Shown: positions 22,816 to 32,028 of the stretch, one piece after another | Layout: every line of letters begins with the position of its first letter | Numbering within the stretch: the stretch's first letter is position 1 | DNA from: Bacteroidales bacterium | GTDB lineage: Bacteria > Bacteroidota > Bacteroidia > Bacteroidales > Prolixibacteraceae | Assembly: GCA_012729335.1 (NCBI GenBank) | Contig: JAAYDJ010000007.1 | Coordinates: 186,001 to 250,000, forward strand | Length of the DNA: 64,000 nt | Direction of reading: 5' to 3' | Notes under the pieces: generated by a model | Database searches by the model: none | What the model was told of the DNA's origin: nothing | What the model saw: only the letters and a program-made list of their open reading frames with translations | Program-made: the position numbers and the translations under genes

Positions 22816-23901
22816 ATGAACGAAACAAAGATTTTTGATCTGCTTTCCCGGTTTGGCATGGAGGTGCCGGTGACTTCATGGAAACCCTTTGGCCACGGCC
22901 ACATCAACGACACCTTCCTGATCGTCACCCCCGAAAGGGTGCCCGATCTGATTCTTCAGCGCAAGAATCATCTGGTATTTAAGAATGTGCCCGGCATGAT
23001 GGACAATATTGTCAAGGTGACGGGGCATATCCGCAAGAAACTGATGGCTTCGGGAGAGGCGGAGATCGACCGCAGGGTGATGCATTATATTCCTGCACCC
23101 GATGGCCGCTATTTTATCAAGGATGACGAGGGCAACTTCTGGACCCTTTTCCTCTTTGTCAGGGGGAGCCATGGTGTCGAGGAAGTGACCAGCCGGGGGC
23201 AGGCTTTCAGTGCCGGCAAGGCTTTCGGTCATTTCCAGCGGCAGCTGGCCGATCTTCCGGGGGCGCTGCTGATCGAGACCATCCCCGGTTTTCATAACGG
23301 CAAGGGAAGGCTGCAGCAGTTCAGGGAGGCGGTGGACCAGGATAAGGCCCGACGGGTGAAAGAGATGAAACCATACATCGACAGGCTTATGGAAATGGCC
23401 GGGGAGATGACCCGTCTTCAGGAGTGGCTCGATACCGGTCTCCTTCCGCTGCGCACCACCCACAACGATACCAAAATCAACAACGTCCTTTTCGATGAAA
23501 ATGGAGAGATCCTTTGCATCATCGACCTGGATACGGTCATGCCCGGATCGGCGCTTTTTGATTTCGGGGATGCCATCCGAACCCTTGGCAACACCGCTCC
23601 GGAAGACGAACCCGACCTTGCGAAAATTGGTTTCCACAGGGAGTTCTACGCGGCCTTCGCCGAAGGATATCTTTTAGAAAGCGCCAGGTTTCTCACGGAT
23701 GCCGAGCGCAGCCATCTGGCCTTCGGATGCCGCTACATGGTGTGGGAGCAGACCATCCGCTTCCTTGCCGACTACCTCAACGGGGATGTTTATTACAAAA
23801 CCGCTTACCCTGGCCACAATAAGGTCAGAAGCCTGGCCCAGTTCCGCTATCTGGAGGTGATGGACGAGAACTATGAAATCATGCAGCAGGTGATTGGCTG
23901 A
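22816..23901 (+). CDS. Aminoglycoside-phosphotransferase-fold sugar kinase (NahK-like)
   Basis: A 361-residue APH-fold kinase. The N-terminal GHINDTFLI loop, the Brenner motif THNDTKINNVLFD (catalytic Asp and Asn) and the metal-binding IIDLDTVMPGS are intact. The closest familiar relatives are the N-acetylhexosamine 1-kinase NahK and 'mucin desulfatase'-annotated proteins, which phosphorylate the anomeric hydroxyl. Placed 143 bases after a nucleotidyltransferase, it probably supplies that enzyme's sugar-1-phosphate. Antibiotic resistance is unlikely given this context. A hairpin sits in the gap between the two genes. Confidence 0.8.
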   Translation: MNETKIFDLLSRFGMEVPVTSWKPFGHGHINDTFLIVTPERVPDLILQRKNHLVFKNVPGMMDNIVKVTGHIRKKLMASGEAEIDRRVMHYIPAPDGRYFIKDDEGNFWTLFLFVRGSHGVEEVTSRGQAFSAGKAFGHFQRQLADLPGALLIETIPGFHNGKGRLQQFREAVDQDKARRVKEMKPYIDRLMEMAGEMTRLQEWLDTGLLPLRTTHNDTKINNVLFDENGEILCIIDLDTVMPGSALFDFGDAIRTLGNTAPEDEPDLAKIGFHREFYAAFAEGYLLESARFLTDAERSHLAFGCRYMVWEQTIRFLADYLNGDVYYKTAYPGHNKVRSLAQFRYLEVMDENYEIMQQVIG

Positions 23902-23933
23902 AGCCCCATCGGGGCTGGTGTTAAACGGGAGAC

Positions 23934-24887
23934 ATGGCGCGTACAACCGAAAAGTGGTTTATCATAGTCAATCCCAACGCGGGAAAGCAGAAAGGCCGGC
24001 AGGACTGGAAAAAGATTACCGGTCTCCTGGCGGCTGCCGGTCTGGAGTATATGAGTTTTTTTACGCGCCACAGGGGGCATGCCATTGAGCTGACCCGCAA
24101 GTACATCCAGGCAGGATTCCGCAGGTTCATCGTGGTGGGCGGCGACGGTACCCTCAACGAAGTGGTCAACGGCATTTTTACGCAGCAACACGCCGACCCC
24201 TCCTCCATCATCCTGGGCATGATTCCTGTAGGCACCGGTAACGACTGGTGCCGCATGTTCGGGATCCCCGGCGACTACAAGAAGGCCATTGCCATGATCC
24301 TACGCCAACAGATCTTTATCCAGGATGTGGGTGTGCTCACCTATGCCGTCAATGGCGGTACTACAGCCGTCCGCTATTTCGTGAACATCGCGGGGATGGG
24401 TTTTGACGCCATGGTGCTGGAAAAAGCAAACAAGGACAAGGAAAAGGGAAAAGGGGGTACGCTTTCCTATTTCATGCATATTTTTACCAGCCTCTTTTCT
24501 TTCAGGACTACCCGCACCACCATTACCCTTGACGACAGGGTCATAAATCCTGAGGTTTTCAGTATGTCGGTAGCCATCGGCCAGTACAACGGGGGCGGAA
24601 TGAAACAGGCCCCAGATGCGGTGGCTGACGATGGGCTCTTTGACCTGACCGTCATCCGCCCGATCGGAAAGTTCAAGGTCATGCGCAATATCCTCAAACT
24701 CCTCGACGGTTCCTATACCAGGCTGCCCGAGGTGATCTCCTTCAAAACCCGGAATATTCAGATTGTTTCCCAACCGGCACTTTACGTGGAAACCGACGGC
24801 GAATCCCTTGGGCACACTCCGTTTTCTTACTCTATTATTCCTCTCGGACTGAGAATTATCAGGGGTGACGAGCACTCCGGAAAATGA
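23934..24887 (+). CDS. Diacylglycerol/lipid kinase family protein
   Basis: A 317-residue DAGK-catalytic-domain protein of the YegS/DgkB/BmrU type. Motifs are FIIVNPNAGK near the N-terminus, VVGGDGTLNEVVNG (nucleotide binding) and IPVGTGNDWCR. The family phosphorylates diacylglycerol or related lipids at the membrane face using ATP. The precise lipid is not shown. It follows the sugar kinase by 32 bases and may belong to the same transcript. The next gene is convergent. Confidence 0.88.
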   Translation: MARTTEKWFIIVNPNAGKQKGRQDWKKITGLLAAAGLEYMSFFTRHRGHAIELTRKYIQAGFRRFIVVGGDGTLNEVVNGIFTQQHADPSSIILGMIPVGTGNDWCRMFGIPGDYKKAIAMILRQQIFIQDVGVLTYAVNGGTTAVRYFVNIAGMGFDAMVLEKANKDKEKGKGGTLSYFMHIFTSLFSFRTTRTTITLDDRVINPEVFSMSVAIGQYNGGGMKQAPDAVADDGLFDLTVIRPIGKFKVMRNILKLLDGSYTRLPEVISFKTRNIQIVSQPALYVETDGESLGHTPFSYSIIPLGLRIIRGDEHSGK

Positions 24888-25002
24888 TATCCTGCAGGGT
24901 ACATTCAGGAAGCTGACGCTTGCATCACCCGGGACGAGGCTCCCCGGTCGATGGGGTGGTATCCTCGGATCATGAGGTGTGACAGGGATTTTTTGCGTCC
25001 AT

Positions 25003-25881
25003 TTACGATGATGGGGGCGTGTCGAGGCTGACCGTTTGGGCAGTGACCGTTTCCCCCAGGAAAAGGGCCGCCATCGATTCGAAGAGGCTTGCCGCTTCCG
25101 TGGTTAGAAAAAGAGTGCTTCCCCCTTGTGAGATCTGCCTGTTGATGTCGGGATGGCGATCGAGATAGTCGGTGAGCCTGGATGCGACCACAGGCCCCTG
25201 GTCGATCAGGGTGATACCCGGAGGCATGAATTTACGGATACTTTTCAGCAGCAGGGGATAATGGGTACAGCCCAGAATGACGGTATCAATGAGGGGATCT
25301 TTTCCCATCAGCTGTCTGATATTTTTCTCCACGAACCAGTCGGTACCGGGGGAGTCGAGTTCGTTGTTCTCGACCAGGGGAACCCATATGGGGCAGGCTT
25401 CCTGCACGGTAGAAACGACTTTGCCTCCGGCCCATTTCTCCAGTTCGATGGGATAGGAGAGGGAGCTGACGGTTCCGGGGGTTCCCAGTACGCCCACATG
25501 GCCGTTGCGGGTCACTTCGGCCACCTCTTCCACGCTGGGACGGATCACGCCCAGGACACGCCTGCCGGGGGCGATGCGTTCCAGGTCTTGTTGCTGGATA
25601 TTCCGCAGGGCCTTGGCTGAAGCCGTATTGCAGGCCAGGATCACCAGGGGGCACCCCTGTGCGAAGAGGTACCTGACCGCTTCCAGGGTATACTCATAGA
25701 CCACCCTGAAGGAGCGGGTGCCATAAGGCGTACGCGCGTTGTCGCCCAGGTAGAGCAGGTCGGGCTCCGGCAGGGCCTTGCGGATCTCCCTGAGCACCGT
25801 GAGCCCTCCGTAACCACTGTCAAAGACCCCGATGGGCCCCCTTAACGGGGCATGGTCGCTATGATCTGTTACCTGTGACAT
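25003..25881 (-). CDS. murI: Glutamate racemase
   Basis: A 292-residue enzyme that makes D-glutamate for peptidoglycan. The two catalytic cysteines are C84 (ILACNTAS) and C205 (LGCTHYPLL, with H207), and the N-terminal GVFDSGYGG carries D21-S22. The ATG at 25881 is used rather than a TTG two codons upstream. In many Bacteroidota murI follows the ompH genes directly; here a glycogen synthase gene lies between. 143 bases separate it from that gene, with no clear promoter recognised. Confidence 0.93.
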   Translation of the reverse strand: MSQVTDHSDHAPLRGPIGVFDSGYGGLTVLREIRKALPEPDLLYLGDNARTPYGTRSFRVVYEYTLEAVRYLFAQGCPLVILACNTASAKALRNIQQQDLERIAPGRRVLGVIRPSVEEVAEVTRNGHVGVLGTPGTVSSLSYPIELEKWAGGKVVSTVQEACPIWVPLVENNELDSPGTDWFVEKNIRQLMGKDPLIDTVILGCTHYPLLLKSIRKFMPPGITLIDQGPVVASRLTDYLDRHPDINRQISQGGSTLFLTTEAASLFESMAALFLGETVTAQTVSLDTPPSS

Positions 25882-26030
25882 ACCCAATCTGTTAACAGCG
25901 TGACTGTGTCATCACCCGCGCGCCTCCGCCGGCCAGTTATTTCACTCATTTCTGTTCTATAAACTGTATTCACTTTCCCTTGTCAGGGGCTGGCCGGCCG
26001 GTTACCGCATAGGAGTGGCAGGCATGCCGG

Positions 26031-27869
26031 TCAGGCGTTCAGGGCCCGTTCGTAGGCCTGGTCGTAGAACCTGCCCAGGTTGTTCCAGTCGAAATGGGGC
26101 GATGCCGCCTCGCAGTTGTTACGCATGGCAATGCGCTCACGGCGGTTCTGCTGTACAAAACGGAAGAGAATGTCGGCCAGCTGGCTGGCGGCCTGGTTGA
26201 AATCACGGTATCTCCGTTCCACGATGAACAAACCCGCCTTGTCATGGTCGGGGAAATTGTGCATCACATAATCCCCGAAACCCGACAGATCGCTGGTCAC
26301 CGAGGGAATTCCGCTGGCCAGGCTCTCCAGGGGGGTGTATCCCCATGGCTCATAATAGCTGGGGAAGATCCCCAGGTGACAACCTCTCACAAACTGGGCA
26401 TAGTCCATTTTGAAGAGCGGATTGGAGGCCGATACAAAATCGGGGTGGTAGACCACCTTGACCTTATCGTGCTGGTTGTTGACCAGGTTGGCTGTGCGCA
26501 GGAAATTGAGGATGTCGTCCTTGTGGTCATCAATGAGGTTATGGGTGACCACCTTGGGCAACCGTTTCGATTTCCAGCTCTGCACAAAGCGGCGGAGCTT
26601 CAGCTTGTTGTAATCGTCGACCATATCGGTCAGGTCGGGAAACTGATAGGGACCGCTGTCAGCGGTGATTTTCCGGTAGAGTTTGTCGCCCAGCTGCTGT
26701 TCGATCTCCTCGCAGGCCCGGCGTATATCCTCGATCTGTGCCTTGGCTTCCAGCACTTCCGGATTAAAGGAGTGGAAGGGCTGCTTGGTGATGAAAAAGC
26801 AGACCACAGTCCGGTCTATCCCGGCATACTGCATTTTCCAGTTGAGGCGTGCCAGGGCTTCCAGGGTCAGGTCATACCCCTTGTTGTGGTATTCGTACCT
26901 TCCGGAAGTGAAGAAGTACAGGGTTTTGTCCAAATCAAAGGAGTAGCTCTGGAAGAAGTGCCCCATCACGAAATCGTTGATCTTGCTTTTGTTATCAGCA
27001 TGCAGGTTCTGTATCTGGTGGAGGACTTCAAAGCGGGTGATGTTAAGTCCGTTGGGAAGGATGACTTCGGGTTCCCTTCCCAGAAGGTATTTGCATTCGC
27101 GGGCGGTAACGCTGCTGACCGTGGTGAAGATGTGCGCACCGTGGGCCGCCGCCCGTTCGATGTCGACAATGGCCCTCACATTGAAGTAGTTGGCTTCTTT
27201 TTCCCAGTCGTAAAACTCCAGATGGTTGTAGAACTCATTGTCGTTCATGGCCAGGTAGCGCCCCAGAAGGGTGGCATGGGTAGTGAAAACCGTTCTGATG
27301 TTGAGGTTGTCGCGGCGAATCCCCGGAATGGGTAACCCGGCCATCCATTCGTGGAAATGGGCGATGATCTTGTCGTAGCACCCCCCCAGTTCACACATGA
27401 TCCTGAAAAACTCCTTGACCTGCCAACCGAATGCGGCCACCTGGTTAAGGAGGGGATCCTCCTCGGGAATGGTAATGTGGTGATGGTCCCAGATGAAATA
27501 TTTGATCTCACCCAGCCGGTCATAGACCGCGAAAGGATCGAAAAGAACCACCCTGGGCCGGCCCGATACGATCCACTGGCCGTAATGCACCTGGTAGCCC
27601 ATCTCCCGCATTTTCAGCACCGCCTGGCCTACCGGCCCCGAATAATCACTGCACGGATCGAAGTTGGCCGCTGCCTGGTTCTCAAAATAGGGACCCAGTA
27701 AAAAGTAATTCTCCTTACCACACTTCTGAATCACCGACGGAACTTTCGACCTGATTACGGTATAAATCCCGCCTACCTGGTTGCACACTTCCCACGCGAT
27801 CTCAAACAGCTTTACACCCTGGTATACACTGTTCTCCTCGGTTCCTCTGGTTACATGGTCGCTTTGCAT
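26031..27869 (-). CDS. Glycogen synthase, GT3 (animal/fungal) type
   Basis: A 612-residue glycosyltransferase of the GT3 glycogen synthase type rather than the bacterial GlgA/GT5 type. The N-terminal EIAWEVCNQVGGIYTVIRSK loop binds the sugar nucleotide, and the C-terminal PWGYTPLESLASGIPSVTSDLSG carries the catalytic glutamates of the retaining GT-B fold. It elongates glycogen from a nucleotide-glucose; UDP-glucose is the usual donor in this type. It is encoded between murI and the ompH operon, behind a strong terminator, so it has its own promoter somewhere in 27870-28058, a stretch that also holds nested inverted repeats. Confidence 0.9.
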   Translation of the reverse strand: MQSDHVTRGTEENSVYQGVKLFEIAWEVCNQVGGIYTVIRSKVPSVIQKCGKENYFLLGPYFENQAAANFDPCSDYSGPVGQAVLKMREMGYQVHYGQWIVSGRPRVVLFDPFAVYDRLGEIKYFIWDHHHITIPEEDPLLNQVAAFGWQVKEFFRIMCELGGCYDKIIAHFHEWMAGLPIPGIRRDNLNIRTVFTTHATLLGRYLAMNDNEFYNHLEFYDWEKEANYFNVRAIVDIERAAAHGAHIFTTVSSVTARECKYLLGREPEVILPNGLNITRFEVLHQIQNLHADNKSKINDFVMGHFFQSYSFDLDKTLYFFTSGRYEYHNKGYDLTLEALARLNWKMQYAGIDRTVVCFFITKQPFHSFNPEVLEAKAQIEDIRRACEEIEQQLGDKLYRKITADSGPYQFPDLTDMVDDYNKLKLRRFVQSWKSKRLPKVVTHNLIDDHKDDILNFLRTANLVNNQHDKVKVVYHPDFVSASNPLFKMDYAQFVRGCHLGIFPSYYEPWGYTPLESLASGIPSVTSDLSGFGDYVMHNFPDHDKAGLFIVERRYRDFNQAASQLADILFRFVQQNRRERIAMRNNCEAASPHFDWNNLGRFYDQAYERALNA

Positions 27870-28058
27870 ATCGTTAGATTAATTTGTTAGCATATGACAG
27901 AGCCCCTCTCACCGGAATTCCTGCCGGAATCACGCTCCGGCGATGGGAGAGCACTTCTTTTTGTGAAAAATTCACCCTATAAACCTAATCATTTTTATAA
28001 ATGAAGGTATATAAAAACCCGGAATAAAATTAAGGATATGTTATACGGCATTCTTCAA

Positions 28059-28098
28059 AAAGAGAGGCTGCCGGGGTACTCCCCGGCAGCCTCTCTTT
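28059..28098 (-). terminator. Strong terminator at the end of the bamA-ompH transcript
   Basis: A perfect 18-bp stem (28059-28076 with 28081-28098, core gaggctgccgggg) and a 4-base loop. On the minus strand it is followed by a T run. It lies 52 bases past the last ompH gene. Confidence 0.85.
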
Positions 28099-28150
28099 GG
28101 TTAAGGTGATGGTGGCACGCCTGTATGGGCGGTACCACAGAATTTATGCA

Positions 28151-28672
28151 CTACTTAATGCCCAGTTTGGTTTTTACCAGGGGCAGCAAATCAAGGCTCT
28201 CGTTGGAGCGGTAGAGAACGGTTCCCAGTTCTCCGCTCACGTCGAAGACATAGATGAGCCCTTTTTCCTTGGCCACGTCGGCCACGGCTTTCTGAGCTTT
28301 CTCGAAGATGGGTCTGAGCATCTCAGCCTGTTTCTGCTGGAGCTGCTGCTGGGCTACCTGGCTGAAATTCTGGATCCGCTGCTGAAGATCCTGTATATCA
28401 GTCTCCTTGGCCGAACGAACAATGTCAGACAGGGAATCGCGCTTGGTCACATACTCCTTGTATTTGTTTTCCAGCTCCTGCTGCATGGTCCCCATCTGGT
28501 CTTCCAGCCCCTTGGCCTCCTTGTTGTAGGCCGCCTCGGCTGCCGTCCTTTCGGGCATCACCTGAATGAGCCCCTGAAGATCAATGTGGCCGAATTTGGC
28601 TTCCTGTGCCCCGGCAAAACCCGCAAACATCAGTAATGCTGCGATCGTCAATAGTGCGGATGATTTTCTCAT
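28151..28672 (-). CDS. OmpH/Skp-family periplasmic chaperone (second copy)
   Basis: A 173-residue protein with a signal peptide (MRKSSALLTIAALLMFAGFAGAQ) followed by KFGHIDLQ and a long Gln/Glu/Lys-rich coiled coil (about residues 45-130), the tentacle region of Skp. The protein holds unfolded outer-membrane proteins in the periplasm and passes them to BamA. The ATG at 28672 is used rather than a TTG six bases upstream. It has its own minus-7 box in the 47-base gap after the first ompH copy, and a strong terminator follows. Paired ompH genes after bamA are normal in this phylum. Confidence 0.88.
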   Translation of the reverse strand: MRKSSALLTIAALLMFAGFAGAQEAKFGHIDLQGLIQVMPERTAAEAAYNKEAKGLEDQMGTMQQELENKYKEYVTKRDSLSDIVRSAKETDIQDLQQRIQNFSQVAQQQLQQKQAEMLRPIFEKAQKAVADVAKEKGLIYVFDVSGELGTVLYRSNESLDLLPLVKTKLGIK

Positions 28673-28701
28673 GTTCAATGTGGATAATTAAATTTTGGTC
28701 A

Positions 28702-28709
28702 CAAATATA
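28702..28709 (-). promoter_or_regulatory. Internal minus-7 box TATATTTG before the second ompH gene
   Basis: An exact TAnnTTTG match on the minus strand, 29 bases before the ATG. It may boost the last gene separately from the upstream operon. No minus-33 element was recognised. Confidence 0.4.
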
Positions 28710-28719
28710 GATAATTAAT

Positions 28720-29232
28720 TCATTTATAGCCCAGTTTCTGCAAAACCTGGTCGCTCAGGTCAAATTTGGGATTGGTGACAAAAAGTGAGGTTCCCCCGGC
28801 CTTGTCAAAAATCACCGCATAAGCTCCCTCGTTGGCGATCTCCTCTACCGCGCTGAAAATGTCATCCTGCAGGGGTTTCACCAGGCTCTGCCGTTTCTTG
28901 AAAAGCTCTCCGCTGGGACCGAAATAGTCACGCTGCAACTCTTTATACTCTTTTTCCTTCGTGATGATCACATCTTCACGTTTACGCTTCATGTCTTCCG
29001 ACAACAGCACACTCTCTGCCTGGAAGTCCTGATACATCTTCTCGATGCTTGCATACATGGTCTCCAGCTCTTTCTGGTATTGTTTCGACATCTGGTCGAG
29101 CTGTTCCTGGGCGGCGTTGAAAGCCGGTATGTTCTTCAGGATGTACTCAGAATCGATGAAAGCAAATTTCTGGGCAAAGCCCGTCACGCCCAGTACGAGC
29201 ACCATGACCAGGGTCAGAATTGTCTTTTTCAT
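28720..29232 (-). CDS. OmpH/Skp-family periplasmic chaperone (first copy)
   Basis: A 170-residue protein: signal peptide MKKTILTLVMVLVLGVTGFAQ, then KFAFIDSEYILKNIP, a family hallmark, and a charged coiled coil (about residues 40-115). The C-terminal part (AYAVIFDKAGG) forms the trimer base. It works as a Skp-like holdase for BamA substrates. It lies 60 bases downstream of bamA on the same strand and 47 bases upstream of the second copy. The two copies are clearly diverged, so they may have split roles. Confidence 0.88.
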   Translation of the reverse strand: MKKTILTLVMVLVLGVTGFAQKFAFIDSEYILKNIPAFNAAQEQLDQMSKQYQKELETMYASIEKMYQDFQAESVLLSEDMKRKREDVIITKEKEYKELQRDYFGPSGELFKKRQSLVKPLQDDIFSAVEEIANEGAYAVIFDKAGGTSLFVTNPKFDLSDQVLQKLGYK

Positions 29233-29292
29233 GTCTTGTGTTTTTATGATTCCGGAATATCATTTACAAATAGTGCGCCAAACTTGTAACGA

Positions 29293-32013
29293 TCAGAACT
29301 GCTGTCCGATGACGAAGTGGAAATTGCTACCGCTGGCATCGCCCGACCAGGGGATCCTGTCGAAACCATAGCCCCAGTCGATCCCCATCAGCCCGAACAT
29401 CGGAAGGTAGATTCGCACGCCGGCACCCGCCGACCTGTAAAGCTTGAAGGGATTGTAATCACGGAAGAGGTCGTTGGTATTCCCGGCTTCCAGGAAGGTC
29501 AATGCGTATATGGTGGCGCTGGGCTTGAGGGTCACCGGGTAGCGGAGCTCCATCGTAAACTTGGAATACATCTTGGATCCGTTACGCCGGTAACTCAGGC
29601 TGTAATCTTTGTACCCCCTGAGCGAAACATAATCGGTTCCGTAATAGCTGTACCCCGACATTCCCGATCCCCCCACGATAAATCCTTCGAAGGGAGACTG
29701 GCGGTTTTCATTGAAATATCCCAGGAATCCCAGTTCGAAAGCCGTACGGAGCACCAGATTGGTGTTGCGGCTGAGGGCATTGTACGATTGTCCTTTGAAG
29801 AGCCATTTGTGGTACTCGATCCACCGGTATTTATCGGCATTGGAGACGTTCGGATCGCTCCAGTCGGTCTTGGAGAACCAGGAGTAGGGGGGGGTGAACT
29901 TCAGGGTAAGTGAAAAAGCCGACCCTTTTCTGGAGTATAGAGGATTATCGACCGAGTTCCGGCCGATGACCGTCTTGATGCTCAGGTTGTTGCTGGTCCC
30001 GTTCACATTTCCCTGTTCATCGGCCAGAAAGTCAAAATAGGCGGCCATGTTCTGAAGGCGGTAATGCTCAAAAGAGACCTCATGGGTAATCGTGAAAAAG
30101 TCATCGGGCCATTTGAGGCGGTACCCGTATCCGACTGACAAAGCCAGGGTTTCCCAGATTTCGTCATCGGTTTCGTCCTCATTCTCTGAGTCGTAATTGT
30201 ACTGGTAGGTGGGGTAATATCCGCCGTAACCGCCGTAGTAACTTCCGTAACCTCCATAGCCATAAGGCGAGTAACCGCCATACCCATAGGGGGAATATCC
30301 GCCGTATCCGTAGGGGGAATAGCCTCCATACCCGTAAGGGGAGTAGCCTCCGTACCCGTAGGGATTGTTGTAATAATTCTGGTAGTAGTTGTTGGCGCTG
30401 AAGTTGACCTTTGACCATGAAAAGGACATGGAGAAGGAGTTGGGTTTTTTCCCGCCCAGCCAGGGTTCGAAGAAGGAGAGGCTGGCGGTTTTATAATACT
30501 GGCCGCTGGTCTGGTAGCGGACGCTGAGGGTCTGGCCGTCGCCGCTGGGCAGCGGGCGCCAGGCCTCCCTGTTGAAGATGTTGCGGGCCGAGAAGTTGGC
30601 GAACTTCAACCCCACGGATCCCACGAACATGCCGGCGCCCCAGCCTCCTGACAGCTCGATCTGGTCGTTGGCTTTCTCCTCCAGCTTGTAGTTCACGTCG
30701 ACGGTACCGTCCTCAGGATGGGGCACCACATCAGGCACAATGGCCTCGGGATCGAAATGCCCCAGCTGCGCCAGCTCACGGATCGAACGGATGATGTTGT
30801 TCTTGCTGTATAGATCGCCCGGATAGGTCCGCAGCTCACGGCGGGCCACATGCTCATGGGTCTTGGTATTCCCGGCTATCCCGATCTTGTTGATGGTCGC
30901 CTGTTTCCCCTCCCAGATCCGCATCTCGAGGTCTATGCTGTCTTTTTCAATGTTCACTTCCACAGGCTCAATGTCGGAAAAGAGATATCCGTTGTCCTGG
31001 TAGGCAATGTTCAACACGGCGTCTTCATCCTCCGTCAACCGCTTGTTCAGCAGCTTCTGGTCAAAAACATCCCCCTTCTTGATCCCCAGGAAAGTGTTCA
31101 GATATTCCGCAGGATAGACCGTATTCCCCACCCAGCGGATATCGCGGAAATAATAACGGTCCCCTTCTTCCACCCAAATCTCCACGTTAACCCTGTTTTT
31201 CTTCCCGGAGGCATAGACCGAATCCCTGACGATCACGGCATCACGATACCCTTTCTGGTTATATTTCTTGACCAGATTCACCTTGTCCTCCCTGAACTTG
31301 TCCTCCAGGTATTTCTTGGTTCTGAAAAAGTTGGTCAGCTTTTTGGCGTTGGTTTTCTTCATGGCCCTTTCCAGCAGGGCTTCCTTGACCTCCTCGTTGC
31401 CGTGGATGATCACGTCCTGTACCTTTACCTTTTCCTTTTTATCGACATTGATGTCGAGAATGATGGTGTTGGCCTGGGCCGTGTCGTCACGCTGGATGAT
31501 GTTGACCTCGGTATTGAGAAATCCTTTCTCCAGAAAGATATTCCTGATCAGCCGCTGGGCATTGTTAATCTGGTTGTCGGTGACCTGGCTCCCCTTGAGC
31601 AGCAATACCTTGGCGGTAATGTCATCTCTTTCCGATTTGGTGATTCCCGAGTAGTTCACGTCGCCCAACCGGGGCCTTTCCTGCAGGTAAATGTCGATCC
31701 AGACATTGTCGCCCGCAATCCTGGAGGCGGTGATTTTCACGTCGGAGAAAAGGCCCTGCTGCCAGAGCTTTTTAATAGCCATGGTGACCTCCTCACCGGG
31801 AACATCGATCTCCTGTCCCATTGCAAGTCCCGACAACTGGATCAGCACATCGCGGTCGAGGTAACGGATCCCTGAAATTTCAATGCCGGCAATGGTCAGT
31901 TTTTTCGGGCTTGAATAGTAGACTGAAAACAGGGTGCTGTCGGCAACCTGTCCCCGCACTCCGGTGACACCCACCAATAAAAGGAAGAGTATGGGTAAAA
32001 CTTTCTTTCGCAT
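29293..32013 (-). CDS. bamA: Outer membrane protein assembly factor BamA
   Basis: A 906-residue Omp85 protein: signal peptide, then POTRA-type domains (about residues 30-440, with repeats such as ISGIRYLDRDVLI and GNTKTHEHVARREL), then a C-terminal beta-barrel ending in FHFVIGQQF. BamA folds and inserts outer-membrane barrels. The barrel carries an unusual insertion at about residues 545-615: five PYGYGGYS-like repeats followed by a Tyr/Gly run and an acidic stretch (SENEDETDDE). Counting strands as in E. coli BamA puts it in extracellular loop 3. Synonymous codons differ among repeats. It follows uppS by 15 bases. Confidence 0.93.
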   Translation of the reverse strand: MRKKVLPILFLLLVGVTGVRGQVADSTLFSVYYSSPKKLTIAGIEISGIRYLDRDVLIQLSGLAMGQEIDVPGEEVTMAIKKLWQQGLFSDVKITASRIAGDNVWIDIYLQERPRLGDVNYSGITKSERDDITAKVLLLKGSQVTDNQINNAQRLIRNIFLEKGFLNTEVNIIQRDDTAQANTIILDINVDKKEKVKVQDVIIHGNEEVKEALLERAMKKTNAKKLTNFFRTKKYLEDKFREDKVNLVKKYNQKGYRDAVIVRDSVYASGKKNRVNVEIWVEEGDRYYFRDIRWVGNTVYPAEYLNTFLGIKKGDVFDQKLLNKRLTEDEDAVLNIAYQDNGYLFSDIEPVEVNIEKDSIDLEMRIWEGKQATINKIGIAGNTKTHEHVARRELRTYPGDLYSKNNIIRSIRELAQLGHFDPEAIVPDVVPHPEDGTVDVNYKLEEKANDQIELSGGWGAGMFVGSVGLKFANFSARNIFNREAWRPLPSGDGQTLSVRYQTSGQYYKTASLSFFEPWLGGKKPNSFSMSFSWSKVNFSANNYYQNYYNNPYGYGGYSPYGYGGYSPYGYGGYSPYGYGGYSPYGYGGYGSYYGGYGGYYPTYQYNYDSENEDETDDEIWETLALSVGYGYRLKWPDDFFTITHEVSFEHYRLQNMAAYFDFLADEQGNVNGTSNNLSIKTVIGRNSVDNPLYSRKGSAFSLTLKFTPPYSWFSKTDWSDPNVSNADKYRWIEYHKWLFKGQSYNALSRNTNLVLRTAFELGFLGYFNENRQSPFEGFIVGGSGMSGYSYYGTDYVSLRGYKDYSLSYRRNGSKMYSKFTMELRYPVTLKPSATIYALTFLEAGNTNDLFRDYNPFKLYRSAGAGVRIYLPMFGLMGIDWGYGFDRIPWSGDASGSNFHFVIGQQF
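30244..30363 (-). repeat. Five 24-bp repeats encoding PYGYGGYS in BamA
   Basis: Five contiguous 24-base units encode PYGYGGYS (the last one PYGYGGYG). The protein is nearly identical from unit to unit, while third codon positions vary (for example ggg/gga/ggc and tac/tat). This implies age and protein-level constraint rather than a fresh slippage event. Confidence 0.95.
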
Positions 32014-32028
32014 TCTTTACAGATTTGT

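Noticed and set aside
22816-23901. Aminoglycoside-resistance phosphotransferase
   Set aside because: The fold is shared, but the adjacent sugar nucleotidyltransferase and the sequence style point to an anomeric sugar kinase.
26094-27335. 413-residue open frame antisense to the glycogen synthase gene
   Set aside because: It shadows a gene with full GT3 motifs; it has no start context, family or neighbours of its own.
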